Positions 32,824 to 42,349 are shown, numbered from the stretch's first letter. The stretch: DNA of 64,000 nt from Embleya sp049739465 (GCF_049739465.1 NZ_JBMHHY010000005.1:186001-250000); one strand, 5' to 3'. The notes: generated by a model not told the origin, from the sequence alone. Numbers and translations are program-made.

Positions 32824-34394
32824 GACGCGCCCCGCGCGGAGCCGCAGCGGCTGCCGTCGCGTCGGTGCTGCTCGCCACCGGATGTGGGGGGACCGGCTCC
32901 GGTGGCAGTGCCGGCGGCGGCGACACGGTCACCGTCGGGATCCTGGGTGACCCCGGCACCATGAATCCGCTGACCACGCTGGTCTCGACCGCGGTGTCGA
33001 TGAACCGCTTCGCCTACGACTCGCTGGTCAACGTCATGCCCGACGGCCGGATCGTCTCCGGCGTCGCGGAGAAGTGGACCTCGGACTCGACCTCGGCGAC
33101 CTTCACCCTCAAACGCGGCGTGACGTGCGGCAACGGCGCGCCACTGACCGCGTCCAACATCGCGGCCCAGTACAACTACATCGCCGACCCGGCCACCCAG
33201 TCGCCCGTGAACGGCCTGTTCGTGCCCACCGGGGTCAGCGCCACCGGCGACGACGAGGCCGGCACGCTGACCCTGAAGACCGCGGAGCCCACCCCGTTCC
33301 TGGTCCGCGGCACCGCGTTCCTGCGCCTGGTGTGCCCCACCGGCATGCAGGCGCAGGACACCTTGGCGCACGGCTCCGACGGCACCGGCCCCTATCGGCT
33401 GACCGAGGTCGTCCCCGGCGACCACTTCACCTTCACCAAGCGCGCGGGCTACACCTGGGGACCGGAGGGGCGGGACAACAGCGCCACCCCGGATCGGGTG
33501 ATCTTCAAGGTCGTCGCCAACGAGTCCACCAGGGCCAACCTGGTCCTCGGCGGACAACTGAACGTCGCGCCCATCGGCGGCGCCGACCGCTCCCGACTGG
33601 CCGCGGCCGGCGTCAAGGGCCCGACCATGCGCGACCCGTGGGGCATGCTGATCTTCAACGAGGCGCCCAATCGGGTCACCGCCGACCCGCAGGTGCGCAA
33701 GGCGCTGATCGCCGCGCTCGACCTCAAGCAGATCGGCGCGGTGGCCACCGGCGGCAAGGGCCTGGCCCCGACCCGGTTCGGCATCCCGATGGCCCCGCCC
33801 TGTGTCACCGACTCGGTCACCGGCAACGTCCCGGCGCACGACCCGGCCCAGGCAGCCGAGTTGCTGAAGGCGGCCGGGTGGAAGAAGTCCGGCGGGCGCT
33901 GGAGCAAGGACGGCAAGCGGCTCTCCATCTCGATGCCCTACCCCGGCGCGAACGGTTCCCAGCTCGTCTCCGCCGCCGAGTTGGCGGTCAAACAGTGGGA
34001 GTCCTTCGGCGTCGACGTCAGCACCCGACCGACCAACCCCTCCACCAACGCCTCGACGCTGATGGGCGGTCAGTGGGAGGTCGCCTGGGGGCCGCTCTCG
34101 GTGGCCACCCCCGACCAGCTCATCCCGTTCTTCAGCGGGACCCACCCGCCCAAGGGGCTCAACTTCGGTTCCCTCGACAACCCCGAGTACCAGCGCCTCG
34201 CCGCGCTCGCGATGGCCAAGCCGGACATCACCGGCTGCCCCGAATGGAGCGCGGCCGAGTCCGAGTTGCTCAAACGTGTGGATGTGGTGACCTTCGTGGA
34301 CGCGCTCACCCCCTGGTTCACCCGGGGCGCGTCCTTCGAACTCGACAACGGCGGCATCGTGCCGATCACACTGCGCAAGGGCGGTGCACGATGA
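32820..34394 (+). CDS. ABC peptide transporter substrate-binding lipoprotein
   Basis: A 524-residue family 5 (DppA/OppA-type) binding protein. The signal peptide ends in LLATGC, with Cys22 as the lipidation site. Characteristic elements are GDPGTMNPL at the mature start, VAEKWTSDSTSATFTLKRGV, and GTGPYRLTE. It should bind peptides outside the membrane and deliver them to the adjacent permeases. Start and stop overlap neighbours by 4 nt. Confidence 0.93.
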   Translation: MRRAPRGAAAAAVASVLLATGCGGTGSGGSAGGGDTVTVGILGDPGTMNPLTTLVSTAVSMNRFAYDSLVNVMPDGRIVSGVAEKWTSDSTSATFTLKRGVTCGNGAPLTASNIAAQYNYIADPATQSPVNGLFVPTGVSATGDDEAGTLTLKTAEPTPFLVRGTAFLRLVCPTGMQAQDTLAHGSDGTGPYRLTEVVPGDHFTFTKRAGYTWGPEGRDNSATPDRVIFKVVANESTRANLVLGGQLNVAPIGGADRSRLAAAGVKGPTMRDPWGMLIFNEAPNRVTADPQVRKALIAALDLKQIGAVATGGKGLAPTRFGIPMAPPCVTDSVTGNVPAHDPAQAAELLKAAGWKKSGGRWSKDGKRLSISMPYPGANGSQLVSAAELAVKQWESFGVDVSTRPTNPSTNASTLMGGQWEVAWGPLSVATPDQLIPFFSGTHPPKGLNFGSLDNPEYQRLAALAMAKPDITGCPEWSAAESELLKRVDVVTFVDALTPWFTRGASFELDNGGIVPITLRKGGAR

Positions 34395-35380
34395 GCACGG
34401 CAACCATGGTCGGCCGCGCCTTCGACTTCCGCCTCGGCCCGTGGACCTCCTTCCTGGTGCGCCGCACCGGCCGGCTGGTGGTCTCCCTCGCCGCGCTGGT
34501 CACCGCCGCCTTCGCGATGATCCACTTCGTCCCCGGCGACCCGGTTCGCGGATCGCTCGGGATGAACGCCACACCCGAGGCGGTCGCCCAGCGTCGTGCC
34601 CAACTGGGCCTGGACGACTCGCTGCTCACCCAGTACCGGCACTTCGTCGGCGGCCTGTTCCACGGCGACCTGGGCGAATCGATCACCGCCCGGGTCCCGG
34701 TGTCCTCGATGATCGGCGACCGGTTGCCGGCGACGTTGGAAATCGCCATCTACGCCTTCGTCCTGGTGATGCTGGTCGCCATCCCGCTGGGCATGGTGAT
34801 GGCCGTCTACACCCGCAACGGCCGCCGCCGGCGCGGCGAACTGGCCTTCGCCTCCTCGACCGGGGCGATCGTGGCCATCCCGGAGTTCCTCCTGGCGGTC
34901 GGCCTGACCTCGGTGTTCGCGGTCTCCCTCGGCTGGTTCCCGGTGGCACTGCGCGAGGGCCCCGACTCCTACGTACTGCCCGTCCTCGCGCTGGCCATCA
35001 CCCCGATCGCCGCGCTGTCGCGGATCGTTCGGGTCGAGGCGCTGCGCGTGTTCGAGACCGACTACATGCGCACCGCCCGGGCCAAGCGGCTGCCCGCCCG
35101 ACTGGTCTACCTGCGGCACGCGTTGCCCAACCTGCTCACCTCCTCGCTCACCCTCGGCGGCCTGATGCTCAGCAGCCTGCTCGCGGGCACCGTGCTGATC
35201 GAGAACGTCTTCGCCTGGCCCGGCCTGGGCATGACCATCGTCCAGGCGATCCTGCAAAAGGACTATCCGCTCGTCCAAGGCATCGTGCTCGTCTACGGCG
35301 CCGCCGCCCTCGCGATCCACTTCGTGGTCGACCTCGCCGTCGCCGTTGCCGATCCCCAGTCCACGATCCGCGGGAGCTGA
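34391..35380 (+). CDS. ABC dipeptide transporter permease, DppB type
   Basis: A 329-residue permease with about six membrane helices. The N-terminal half contains the typical FVPGDPVRGSLG and YRHFVGGLFHGDLGES segments; the EAA-loop equivalent is DYMRTARAKRL followed by LRHALPNLL. Coupled to the upstream SBP by an ATGA overlap and followed after 2 bp by the next gene. Confidence 0.95.
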   Translation: MSTATMVGRAFDFRLGPWTSFLVRRTGRLVVSLAALVTAAFAMIHFVPGDPVRGSLGMNATPEAVAQRRAQLGLDDSLLTQYRHFVGGLFHGDLGESITARVPVSSMIGDRLPATLEIAIYAFVLVMLVAIPLGMVMAVYTRNGRRRRGELAFASSTGAIVAIPEFLLAVGLTSVFAVSLGWFPVALREGPDSYVLPVLALAITPIAALSRIVRVEALRVFETDYMRTARAKRLPARLVYLRHALPNLLTSSLTLGGLMLSSLLAGTVLIENVFAWPGLGMTIVQAILQKDYPLVQGIVLVYGAAALAIHFVVDLAVAVADPQSTIRGS

Positions 35381-35382
35381 CG

Positions 35383-37251
35383 ATGCCGCACGCACCCACA
35401 CCGCGCCTGCCCAGGCTGCGCCTGGTCCTGCGCACCCCGCTGGGCCTGGCCGCCGCGATTGCGAGCATCGTCATCGCGCTGACCGCGATCCTCGGCCCGA
35501 TGTTGCTCGGCGACACCGCGGAGCGGATCGACACCGACCAGATCGGCCGACACAGCGGCATCGAGCACCTGTTCGGTACCGACGCGCTCGGTCGCGACAT
35601 CGCCGCCCGGGTGGTGGTGGCCACCCGCCTCACCCTCGAACTGACCCTGTTCGCCACGCTGATCGCGGTGGCCGGCGGCCTGCTGCTCGGCGTGCTGCCG
35701 GCCGTCCTGGGCCGCCGCGCCGGCCGCCTGGTCGTCGCGACGGTCAACCTGCTGGTCGCCTTCCCCGGCCTGCTTTTCGTACTCTTCCTCTCGGTCATCT
35801 TCGGCGTCGGCACCTTCGCCGCGTCGTTCGCCATCGGCCTGGGCGCCGCCCCCGCCACCGCCCGACTCGTACAGAACCTGACCGCCTCGATCGCCGGCAC
35901 CGACTATGTGGCCGCCGCGCGGATCCTCGGGGTGGGCCGGTTCCGGATCGTGGTCCGGCACATCCTGCCCAACATCGCCGAACCGGTCGCACTGTTCGTC
36001 GCCCAGGTCGCGGCCGGCATCCTGGTCGCCTTCTCCGGGCTGTCCTTCCTCGGCCTGGGCGTGCAACCGCCCGACTACGACTGGGGACGCCTGCTCAACG
36101 AGCAGCTCGACCGGGTCATGGTCGACCCGATGTCGGCGTTCGGCCCGGGCGCCGCGATCGTGCTCACCGGCATCACCTTCGGCCTGATCGGCGAGGCGGT
36201 GGCCAAGGCGAACGCGGGCCGCGGCGCGCCGCAGGCCGAGGTCGCCGAGACCGTCGTCGCCGAACCGGCGGCCGAGCAGGCCGAGTCCGGCCTGCTGACC
36301 ATCGACCACCTGCGGGTGCGCTTCCCCGGCCACACCGCCGTACACGATGTCTGCCTCAGCGTCGCCGAGGGCGAGGCGGTCGGCATCGTCGGCGAATCCG
36401 GCTCCGGGAAGAGCCTGACCGCGCTGGCCACCGCCGGCCTGGTCCCGCACCCGGGCCGAGTCAGCGCCCGGACCCTGCGCTTCGCCGACCGCGACCTGAA
36501 CAAGCAGGCACCCAAGGGCACTTCGCTGGCCATGGTGTTCCAGGACCCGATGGCCTCGCTCAACCCGGCGCTCACCGTCGGCCGGCAACTGGCCGAGGTG
36601 GCCGAGGTGCACCACGACGCCGGACGCGCCGCCGCCCGGGCCCGGGCCGTCGCCCGACTCGGCGCGGTCGGCATTCTCAACCCCGAACTGCGGGTCCGCA
36701 AACGCCCGCACGAGTTCTCCGGCGGCATGCGCCAACGGGTGATGATCGCGATGGGCCTGATGGGGGAACCTCGGCTGATCATCGCCGACGAGCCGACCAC
36801 GGCGCTCGATGTCACCGTGCAGGCCCAGGTGTTGGCCCTGCTGCGGGACGTACGGGCGGAATCCGGCGCGGCGTTGTTGCTGATCTCGCACGACATCGCG
36901 GTGGTCTCCCAGGTGTGCGACCGGGTCGTGGTGATGTACGCGGGCCGGATCGTCGAGGAACTCCCGGTCGGCGACCTGGCCGCGGGCGTTGCCCACCCCT
37001 ACTCGGCCGCGCTGATCGGCGCGGTGCCCAGCATGACCACCGACCGGGACGAGCCACTGGCCACCATCCCCGGCCGCCCGCCCGAGCCCGGCGAGGACCG
37101 CGCCGGTTGCCCGTTCGCGCCGCGCTGCGCCCGGGCGACCGACCGCTGTCGCACCGAGGAGCCGGTGCTGGTGCAACTCGGCCCGGGCCGCAAGGTCGCC
37201 TGCTGGGACCCGATCGAGACGGCAACCCGCGAACTGGAGGAGGTCCGATGA
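35383..37251 (+). CDS. fused DppC-type permease and DppD-type ATPase
   Basis: A 622-residue fusion. Residues 1-280 form the second permease, with the FGTDALGRDI motif and the EAA loop DYVAAARILGVGR. A short Ala/Glu-rich linker leads to an ABC ATPase (about 305-600): Walker A GESGSGKS, Q-loop VFQDPM, signature EFSGGMRQR, Walker B LIIADEP, switch His in ISHDIA. The C-terminus carries the oligopeptide-transporter cysteine cluster CPFAPRCARATDRC. Such permease-ATPase fusions are known in actinobacterial peptide importers. Confidence 0.94.
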   Translation: MPHAPTPRLPRLRLVLRTPLGLAAAIASIVIALTAILGPMLLGDTAERIDTDQIGRHSGIEHLFGTDALGRDIAARVVVATRLTLELTLFATLIAVAGGLLLGVLPAVLGRRAGRLVVATVNLLVAFPGLLFVLFLSVIFGVGTFAASFAIGLGAAPATARLVQNLTASIAGTDYVAAARILGVGRFRIVVRHILPNIAEPVALFVAQVAAGILVAFSGLSFLGLGVQPPDYDWGRLLNEQLDRVMVDPMSAFGPGAAIVLTGITFGLIGEAVAKANAGRGAPQAEVAETVVAEPAAEQAESGLLTIDHLRVRFPGHTAVHDVCLSVAEGEAVGIVGESGSGKSLTALATAGLVPHPGRVSARTLRFADRDLNKQAPKGTSLAMVFQDPMASLNPALTVGRQLAEVAEVHHDAGRAAARARAVARLGAVGILNPELRVRKRPHEFSGGMRQRVMIAMGLMGEPRLIIADEPTTALDVTVQAQVLALLRDVRAESGAALLLISHDIAVVSQVCDRVVVMYAGRIVEELPVGDLAAGVAHPYSAALIGAVPSMTTDRDEPLATIPGRPPEPGEDRAGCPFAPRCARATDRCRTEEPVLVQLGPGRKVACWDPIETATRELEEVR

Positions 37252-38201
37252 AAGCCGCGAGTACGCAGGGCCCGGTCGTCGCCGAGGCGACCGGACCCAC
37301 CGCGCCGACCGCCACGTCCGGTTCGCTCGAACTGCGACACATCAGCGTGCGCTACGGGCGCGGGCGCGGTGCGGTGACCGCCGTCGACGACGTCAGCCTC
37401 GAGGTGCCCGCCGGGCAGGTGGTCGGCCTGGTCGGCGGCTCCGGATCGGGCAAGTCCACGCTCGGCCGGGCCGCGGTCGGCCTGGTGCCGATCAGCGCGG
37501 GACACGTCCTGGTGGACGGCGTCGACCAGGGCCGGCGGCCCGGTCGTCGCCCGATCCAACTGGTCTTCCAGGACCCGTTCGCGTCGCTGAACCCGCGCCT
37601 GAGCATCGGCGCCTCGGTGGCCGAGGCGCTGCCACGCGCCGACCGTACGCGGCGCGCGGAGGAGGTGGCCCGCTATCTCGACCTGGTCGGGATCGACGCG
37701 AGCCTGAGCGGCCGGTTGCCGCACGCGCTCTCCGGCGGCCAGCGGCAACGCGTGGCGCTGGCCCGGGCGTTGGCGGCACGACCGGCCGTACTGGTCGCCG
37801 ACGAGGTCACCTCCGCGCTGGACGTCTCGGTCCAGGGCGCGGTCCTCAACCTGATCCGCGACCTGCAGCGCGAGCTCGGCTTCGCGATGTTGTTCATCTC
37901 GCACAACCTGGCCGTGGTGCGCTACCTCGCCGACCGAATCGCGGTGATGGATCGGGGAGTTCTGGTCGAGGACGGCCCGGCCGCACAGGTGCTCGAGAAC
38001 CCGGCGCACGAGTACACCCGGGCCCTGCTGTCCGGGGTGCCGCAGATCGGCGAGCCGCTGCCGGTACGTGTGCCGGTCGGGACCGGGGCGAAACCGGCCG
38101 AGCCGGCCGACGTCGCCGACGCGGCGACCAAGGCGACCAGGGCGAAGCCGGCGGAAGCGGCCGTGCCGGCCGAACAGGAGACGGAGGCCGGGACCCGATG
38201 A
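37248..38201 (+). CDS. ABC dipeptide transporter ATPase, DppF type
   Basis: A 317-residue ATPase: Walker A GGSGSGKS, Q-loop VFQDPF, signature ALSGGQRQR, Walker B VLVADEV, switch histidine in ISHNLAV. The usual glutamate after Walker B (DEP) is DEV, with Glu retained. The C-terminus is an Ala/Glu/Thr-rich tail of about 50 residues rather than the longer oligopeptide-transporter domain. Overlaps both neighbours by 4 nt, completing a full importer of SBP, two permeases and two ATPases. Confidence 0.94.
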   Translation: MKAASTQGPVVAEATGPTAPTATSGSLELRHISVRYGRGRGAVTAVDDVSLEVPAGQVVGLVGGSGSGKSTLGRAAVGLVPISAGHVLVDGVDQGRRPGRRPIQLVFQDPFASLNPRLSIGASVAEALPRADRTRRAEEVARYLDLVGIDASLSGRLPHALSGGQRQRVALARALAARPAVLVADEVTSALDVSVQGAVLNLIRDLQRELGFAMLFISHNLAVVRYLADRIAVMDRGVLVEDGPAAQVLENPAHEYTRALLSGVPQIGEPLPVRVPVGTGAKPAEPADVADAATKATRAKPAEAAVPAEQETEAGTR

Positions 38202-39139
38202 CCCCGACACCGGCGGGCGCGCGTACCGGCGGCGACCTGTACCGCGCCGACCGCGGACCCGAACCCGACCCCGGTGCCCCGCGCGACCTCGATCCGGTGC
38301 GCGACCGCGCGGCGGCGGCGGCCGACCGCGCGGCCCGGGCCGCCCACACCGAGATCCGCGAACTGCACACCCTGGCCGAACTGACCGACGCGTGCGACCT
38401 GTTCCAACGCGTCTGGCAACCGGCCCCGACCAACCCGATGATGAACACCGACCTGATGCGGGTGTTCGCGCACGCCGGCGGCTATGTCGCGGGCAGCTAC
38501 ACCGGCGACCGGCTGACCGGCGCCTGCGTGGCCCTGCTCGCCACCGACGGCCTGCACTCGCACATCGCCGGCGTCGACCGACACGCCCGAGGGCGTGAGG
38601 TGGGCTACGCGCTCAAGGTGCATCAGCGCGCGTGGTGCCTGGCGCGCGGGATCACCCGGATCTCCTGGACGTTCGACCCGCTGGTCGGGCGCAACGCCTA
38701 CTTCAACCTGGCCAAGCTCGGCGCCGTACCGGCCGCGTATCTGGCCGACTTCTACGGACCGATGGCCGACGCGCTCAACGGCGACGACTACTCGGATCGG
38801 CTGCTGGCCCGCTGGGACCTGGCCGCCGACCGGGTCGCGCTGGCGTGTGCCGGGGTGCCGCAGCCGGCCGAACTCGACGACGCGGCGCGGGAGGTCGTGG
38901 CCGGCATCGAGGTGGGACCCGACGGGCGGCCGATCGTCGGCCGCACGGACGCGAACGTGGTGTCGGTCGCGGTGCCGCGCGACATCGAGGCGCTGCGCCG
39001 GACCGACCCGGCGGCGGCACGCGCGTGGCGGCTCGCGGTGCGCGAGGTGCTGGGCGGGCTGCTGGCCGACGGCCTGGTGGTGCGCGGCTTCGGCCGGCAC
39101 GGCGCGTACGTGCTGGATCGGGTCCCGAAGGGGCGCTGA
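38198..39139 (+). CDS. GNAT-type N-acyltransferase, paralogue of 18695-19483
   Basis: A 313-residue protein whose residues 50-313 align with the GNAT protein at 18695-19483 (shared IRELH, HSHIAG, LKVHQRAW, NAYFNLAKL, DIEALRRTDP, VLGGLLADG). The first 48 residues are an Arg/Asp/Ala-rich extension with no counterpart. It is the last gene of the dipeptide importer operon, coupled by an ATGA overlap. Its place suggests N-acylation of amino acids released from imported peptides, feeding the racemase encoded 18 kb away (inference). Confidence 0.82.
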   Translation: MTPTPAGARTGGDLYRADRGPEPDPGAPRDLDPVRDRAAAAADRAARAAHTEIRELHTLAELTDACDLFQRVWQPAPTNPMMNTDLMRVFAHAGGYVAGSYTGDRLTGACVALLATDGLHSHIAGVDRHARGREVGYALKVHQRAWCLARGITRISWTFDPLVGRNAYFNLAKLGAVPAAYLADFYGPMADALNGDDYSDRLLARWDLAADRVALACAGVPQPAELDDAAREVVAGIEVGPDGRPIVGRTDANVVSVAVPRDIEALRRTDPAAARAWRLAVREVLGGLLADGLVVRGFGRHGAYVLDRVPKGR

Positions 39140-39265
39140 ACCGGGAGGTGCGACGGGGGTGGAACCAGCGCGGAGCCGGGGCGGAACCGGGGCGGAACCG
39201 ACCCGGATCCGGGCCGGAACGGGGGCGAAACGGGCCGGCCTGCGGGCGCGGATCAGGCCGCGATT

Positions 39266-39298
39266 TATCCGCACATCCGCTCCAAGATCGTTTAGACT
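39266..39298 (+). promoter_or_regulatory. possible promoter of PucR-type gene
   Basis: TAGACT at 39293-39298 fits a -10 element, with a weak TTATCC-like -35 about 20 bp upstream, in an AT-richer patch after a G-rich tract (39170-39240). Spacing is slightly long, so confidence is low. Confidence 0.35.
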
Positions 39299-39357
39299 GC
39301 CGCCCACGTACCGGTCATCGGCGACGTGGCCGGTACGAAGTGCTCGACGGGGGACCC

Positions 39358-41145
39358 GTGTCGACCGATTGGATCCCCGATCATGAACATGCCGGCCATA
39401 CCGCGAATACCCCTCCGGCCGAGCGCCCCCACCCCCGCCGGGACGGCGGGCGGCCGATGACCGCCCACCCGCGCGCCGTGCTCGGACGCATCATCGACGA
39501 CCTCGGCTCGACCCTGTTCGAGCTGGCGGCGGGCACCCCGGACCCCGACCGCGAGGTCACCGGCGTACTCATCCACGACCCGCACGACGAACCCGCCCAC
39601 CTGCCCGGCGCGGTGGTGCTCGGCGTGGCCGTCTACGGGACACCGGCCATCGCCACCCTGGTGCACCGCGCGGCCGGCCTGGGCGCGCCCGCCGTCGTGG
39701 TGCGCGGCCCGGTCGTGGTCGACGCCGACCTCGAAGCCGCGGTGGCGGCCACCGGCGTGGTGGTGCTGGCACTCACCCCGGGTGCGTCCTGGTCCCAGGT
39801 CGCCACCCTGCTGCGCGCGCTGCTCGCGGTGGACGAGGTGGGCGGCACGCAGACCGGCGAAACCCTCGACGGGGCGCCGTCCGGCGACCTGTTCGCCCTG
39901 GCCAATGCGATCGCCGCGCTCCTGGACGGCCCGGTCACCGTGGAGGATCGCAGCGGGCGCGTGCTGGCCTTCTCCAGTCGCCAGGACGAGGCGGACGAGC
40001 CGCGGATCGCCACCATCCTGGACCGCCAGGTGCCCGCCGAGATGTTGCGGATCCTGGAGGAGCGCGGCGCGTTCCACACCCTCTACCGCAACGAGGGGCC
40101 GCTCTACCTGGCCGGCATCTCCGAACTGCCCCGGGTGGCGATCGCGGTCCGCGCCGGGGACGAGATCCTCGGCTCGATCTGGGTGGTCGTACGGGCGCCG
40201 CTGTCCGCCGAGTTGGAGCGCTCGCTGACCGAGGCGGCCAAGGTGGTCGCGCTGCACCTGCTGCGCCGGCGGGCGGGCGCGGACGTCGAACGCAGGCTGC
40301 GCACCGACCTGTTGGCCACGGTGCTGGAAGGCGGCCCGGCGGCGGTCGACGCGGCGGGCCGGCTGGGCCTGGCGCATCAGCCCGCCTGCGTGCTCGCGCT
40401 CGCCGTGGTCGGCGACGCGGCACCGGCCGAACGTACCGCCGAGGAGCACCGGATCGTGGACGCGCTGGCCCTGCACCTGGCCGCGGTACACCCGCGCACG
40501 GCCACCGCACGACTGGGCGGCTTCACCTACGCGATCCTGCCCACCGAGTCGGACGCGCGGGCGGTCCGCCTTGCCGAGGAGTTCCTGGCCCGGATCGGCG
40601 GGCGGATCGACGCGGTGGTCGGGATCGGCCGAGTGGCCGCGCGCGCGATCGACCTGCCCGCCTCGCGCGCCGACGCGGACCGCGCACTGCGGGTGTTGCG
40701 CTCGGGGCGTGCACCGCTGCGCGTCGCCAGGTTGTGCGACGTCTACGTGTCCTCGCTCCTGGTCGACGTCGCCGACCGGGTCGCCGCCACCGACGACGCC
40801 CCGGCCGGCCCGGTTGCCCGGCTGCGCGCCTACGACGCCGAACACGACACCCGCCTGACCGAGACCCTGGCCGCCTGGCTGGACACCTTCGGCGATGTGA
40901 CGGCCGCCGCGGCGGCGGTACACGTACACCCCAACACCTTTCGCTACCGCCTGCGCCGCCTCTCCGAGGTGGGCGCCATCGACCTGACCGACGGCGACGC
41001 CCGCTTCGACGCGATGTTCCAACTCCGCCTACACGCCACCCCCACCGGCCGGTCCGCGCATCGGGCCGGCGACTTCACCCTGCCCCGGGGGCCCGTGCCC
41101 ACCCCGGTCCGCGGCGTGGTCGGGCCACGGGCTCACGAGGTGTAG
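39358..41145 (+). CDS. PucR/CdaR-family transcriptional regulator
   Basis: A 595-residue regulator. An N-terminal PucR-like sensing domain (about residues 35-160) is followed by a GAF-like segment (about 185-310, VEDRSGRVLAFS) and a GGDEF-like linker. The C-terminal PucR helix-turn-helix is clear: TLAAWLDTFGDVTAAAAAVHVHPNTFRYRLRR split across about residues 510-545. The family often controls purine or amino-acid use. Located directly after the importer/GNAT operon it may sense its substrates. GTG 39358 follows GGGGGA; ATG 39457 (562 aa) is an alternative. Overlaps argJ by 13 bp, tail to tail. Confidence 0.88.
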   Translation: MSTDWIPDHEHAGHTANTPPAERPHPRRDGGRPMTAHPRAVLGRIIDDLGSTLFELAAGTPDPDREVTGVLIHDPHDEPAHLPGAVVLGVAVYGTPAIATLVHRAAGLGAPAVVVRGPVVVDADLEAAVAATGVVVLALTPGASWSQVATLLRALLAVDEVGGTQTGETLDGAPSGDLFALANAIAALLDGPVTVEDRSGRVLAFSSRQDEADEPRIATILDRQVPAEMLRILEERGAFHTLYRNEGPLYLAGISELPRVAIAVRAGDEILGSIWVVVRAPLSAELERSLTEAAKVVALHLLRRRAGADVERRLRTDLLATVLEGGPAAVDAAGRLGLAHQPACVLALAVVGDAAPAERTAEEHRIVDALALHLAAVHPRTATARLGGFTYAILPTESDARAVRLAEEFLARIGGRIDAVVGIGRVAARAIDLPASRADADRALRVLRSGRAPLRVARLCDVYVSSLLVDVADRVAATDDAPAGPVARLRAYDAEHDTRLTETLAAWLDTFGDVTAAAAAVHVHPNTFRYRLRRLSEVGAIDLTDGDARFDAMFQLRLHATPTGRSAHRAGDFTLPRGPVPTPVRGVVGPRAHEV

Positions 41146-42329
41146 TCGGCGTTGACTCGGACATAGCCGGCCGAGAGATCGCAGCCGTACCCGGTCGCCG
41201 TGCCGCCGGCGAGGCCCAGGTGGATGTGGATGTCGACCTCCGGGCGACGCATGTACTCGCCGAGTTCGGCGAGGGCGGCGGGGGTGGGGTCGGCGGGATA
41301 GACCTCCAGTGCGCCGAAGCGGACGGTGACCCGGTTCGGGTCGATGTCGGTGTCCGCCGAGTTCTTGCCGACGGCCATGACGACTCGGCCCCAGTTCGGG
41401 TCGGCGCCGTGCACGGCGGTCTTGACCAGGGGCGAGTTCAGGACACTCTTGGCGACCCGCTTGGCCTGGGCGTCGTCGCGGGCCCGGTCGACGGTGACCC
41501 GGAGCAGCTTGGTGGCGCCCTCGCCGTCCCGCGCGAGTTGTTCGGTCAGGTCCAGGCACAGGTCGGCGAGGGAGGCGGCGAACTCCGCCGGATCGACCGG
41601 CCCGGCCGCGCCGTTGGCCAGGATCGCGGCGGTGTCCGAGGTCGAGGTGTCGGTGTCCACGCTGAGGCAGTTGAAGCTCTTGTCCACCGCGGCCCGGAAC
41701 GCGGCGTCCAACTCGGTCGGCGGCACGGCCGCGTCGGTGAAGACGTAGGCGAGCATCGTCGCCATGTCCGGCTCCAGCATGCCGACCCCCTTGGCGACGC
41801 CGACGATCCGGGCCCGGCCGACGGTGCGTTCGGCGGTCTTGGGACGCGTGTCGGTGGTCATCATCGCGCGGGCCACCCGGACCGGATCGGCGTCGAACCC
41901 GGCCGGGCCGAGCCGCGCGGCCCGGTCCAGATGGGCTCGGATCGTGTCCATCGGCAGCGGCCGGCCGATCACGCCGGTCATCCCGATCAGCACCTCGTCG
42001 GTCGGCACGGCCACGATCGCGGCGATCCGACCGGCCACTTCGGCCGCGTGTGTGTCCCCGGGCCGGCCGGTGGCGACGTTGGCGTTCTTGGCCAGCGTGC
42101 CCACCGCCCGGAGCCGGCGGCCCGCCGCATGCTCGCGGCTCAACCGCACGGCCGCGCCCGCGAAGCGGCTGCGGGTGAACACCGCGGCGCTGACGGCGGG
42201 CCGGTCGGACACCACGATCGAGATGTCGTCCCCGTCGGCGCGCAACCCGCCGTGTCCGGTGTAGGCCCGGAAGCCCACCGGCCAGGTCGGCGACGCGCGG
42301 AACCGATCGACTGCATAGACATGTTGCAT
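41133..42329 (-). CDS. argJ: bifunctional ornithine acetyltransferase / N-acetylglutamate synthase
   Basis: A 398-residue ArgJ. The self-cleavage site is intact: KGVGMLEPDMATML, with cleavage expected between Ala and Thr to give alpha and beta chains. Other hallmarks are GVIGRPLP, SFNCLSVDTDTSTSD and ADPNWGRVVMA. It moves acetyl from N-acetylornithine to glutamate in cyclic arginine synthesis. No argC, B or D genes accompany it, unlike the usual arginine cluster, recalling the extra ornithine acetyltransferase of clavam clusters. ATG 42329 has no good ribosome site; TGCAT repeats overlap the start. Confidence 0.95.
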   Translation of the reverse strand: MQHVYAVDRFRASPTWPVGFRAYTGHGGLRADGDDISIVVSDRPAVSAAVFTRSRFAGAAVRLSREHAAGRRLRAVGTLAKNANVATGRPGDTHAAEVAGRIAAIVAVPTDEVLIGMTGVIGRPLPMDTIRAHLDRAARLGPAGFDADPVRVARAMMTTDTRPKTAERTVGRARIVGVAKGVGMLEPDMATMLAYVFTDAAVPPTELDAAFRAAVDKSFNCLSVDTDTSTSDTAAILANGAAGPVDPAEFAASLADLCLDLTEQLARDGEGATKLLRVTVDRARDDAQAKRVAKSVLNSPLVKTAVHGADPNWGRVVMAVGKNSADTDIDPNRVTVRFGALEVYPADPTPAALAELGEYMRRPEVDIHIHLGLAGGTATGYGCDLSAGYVRVNADYTS

Positions 42330-42349
42330 GAAGCATATTCTTGCATGGC
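42312..42349 (-). promoter_or_regulatory. ARG-box-like repeats over the argJ start
   Basis: TGCAT occurs at 42312-42316, 42325-42329 and 42342-42346, with AGCAT at 42332-42336, in an AT-rich island within GC-rich DNA. Streptomyces ArgR sites contain similar TGCAT-type half-sites. They cover the argJ start and upstream leader, so ArgR repression is plausible (inference from memory of the motif). Confidence 0.45.
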
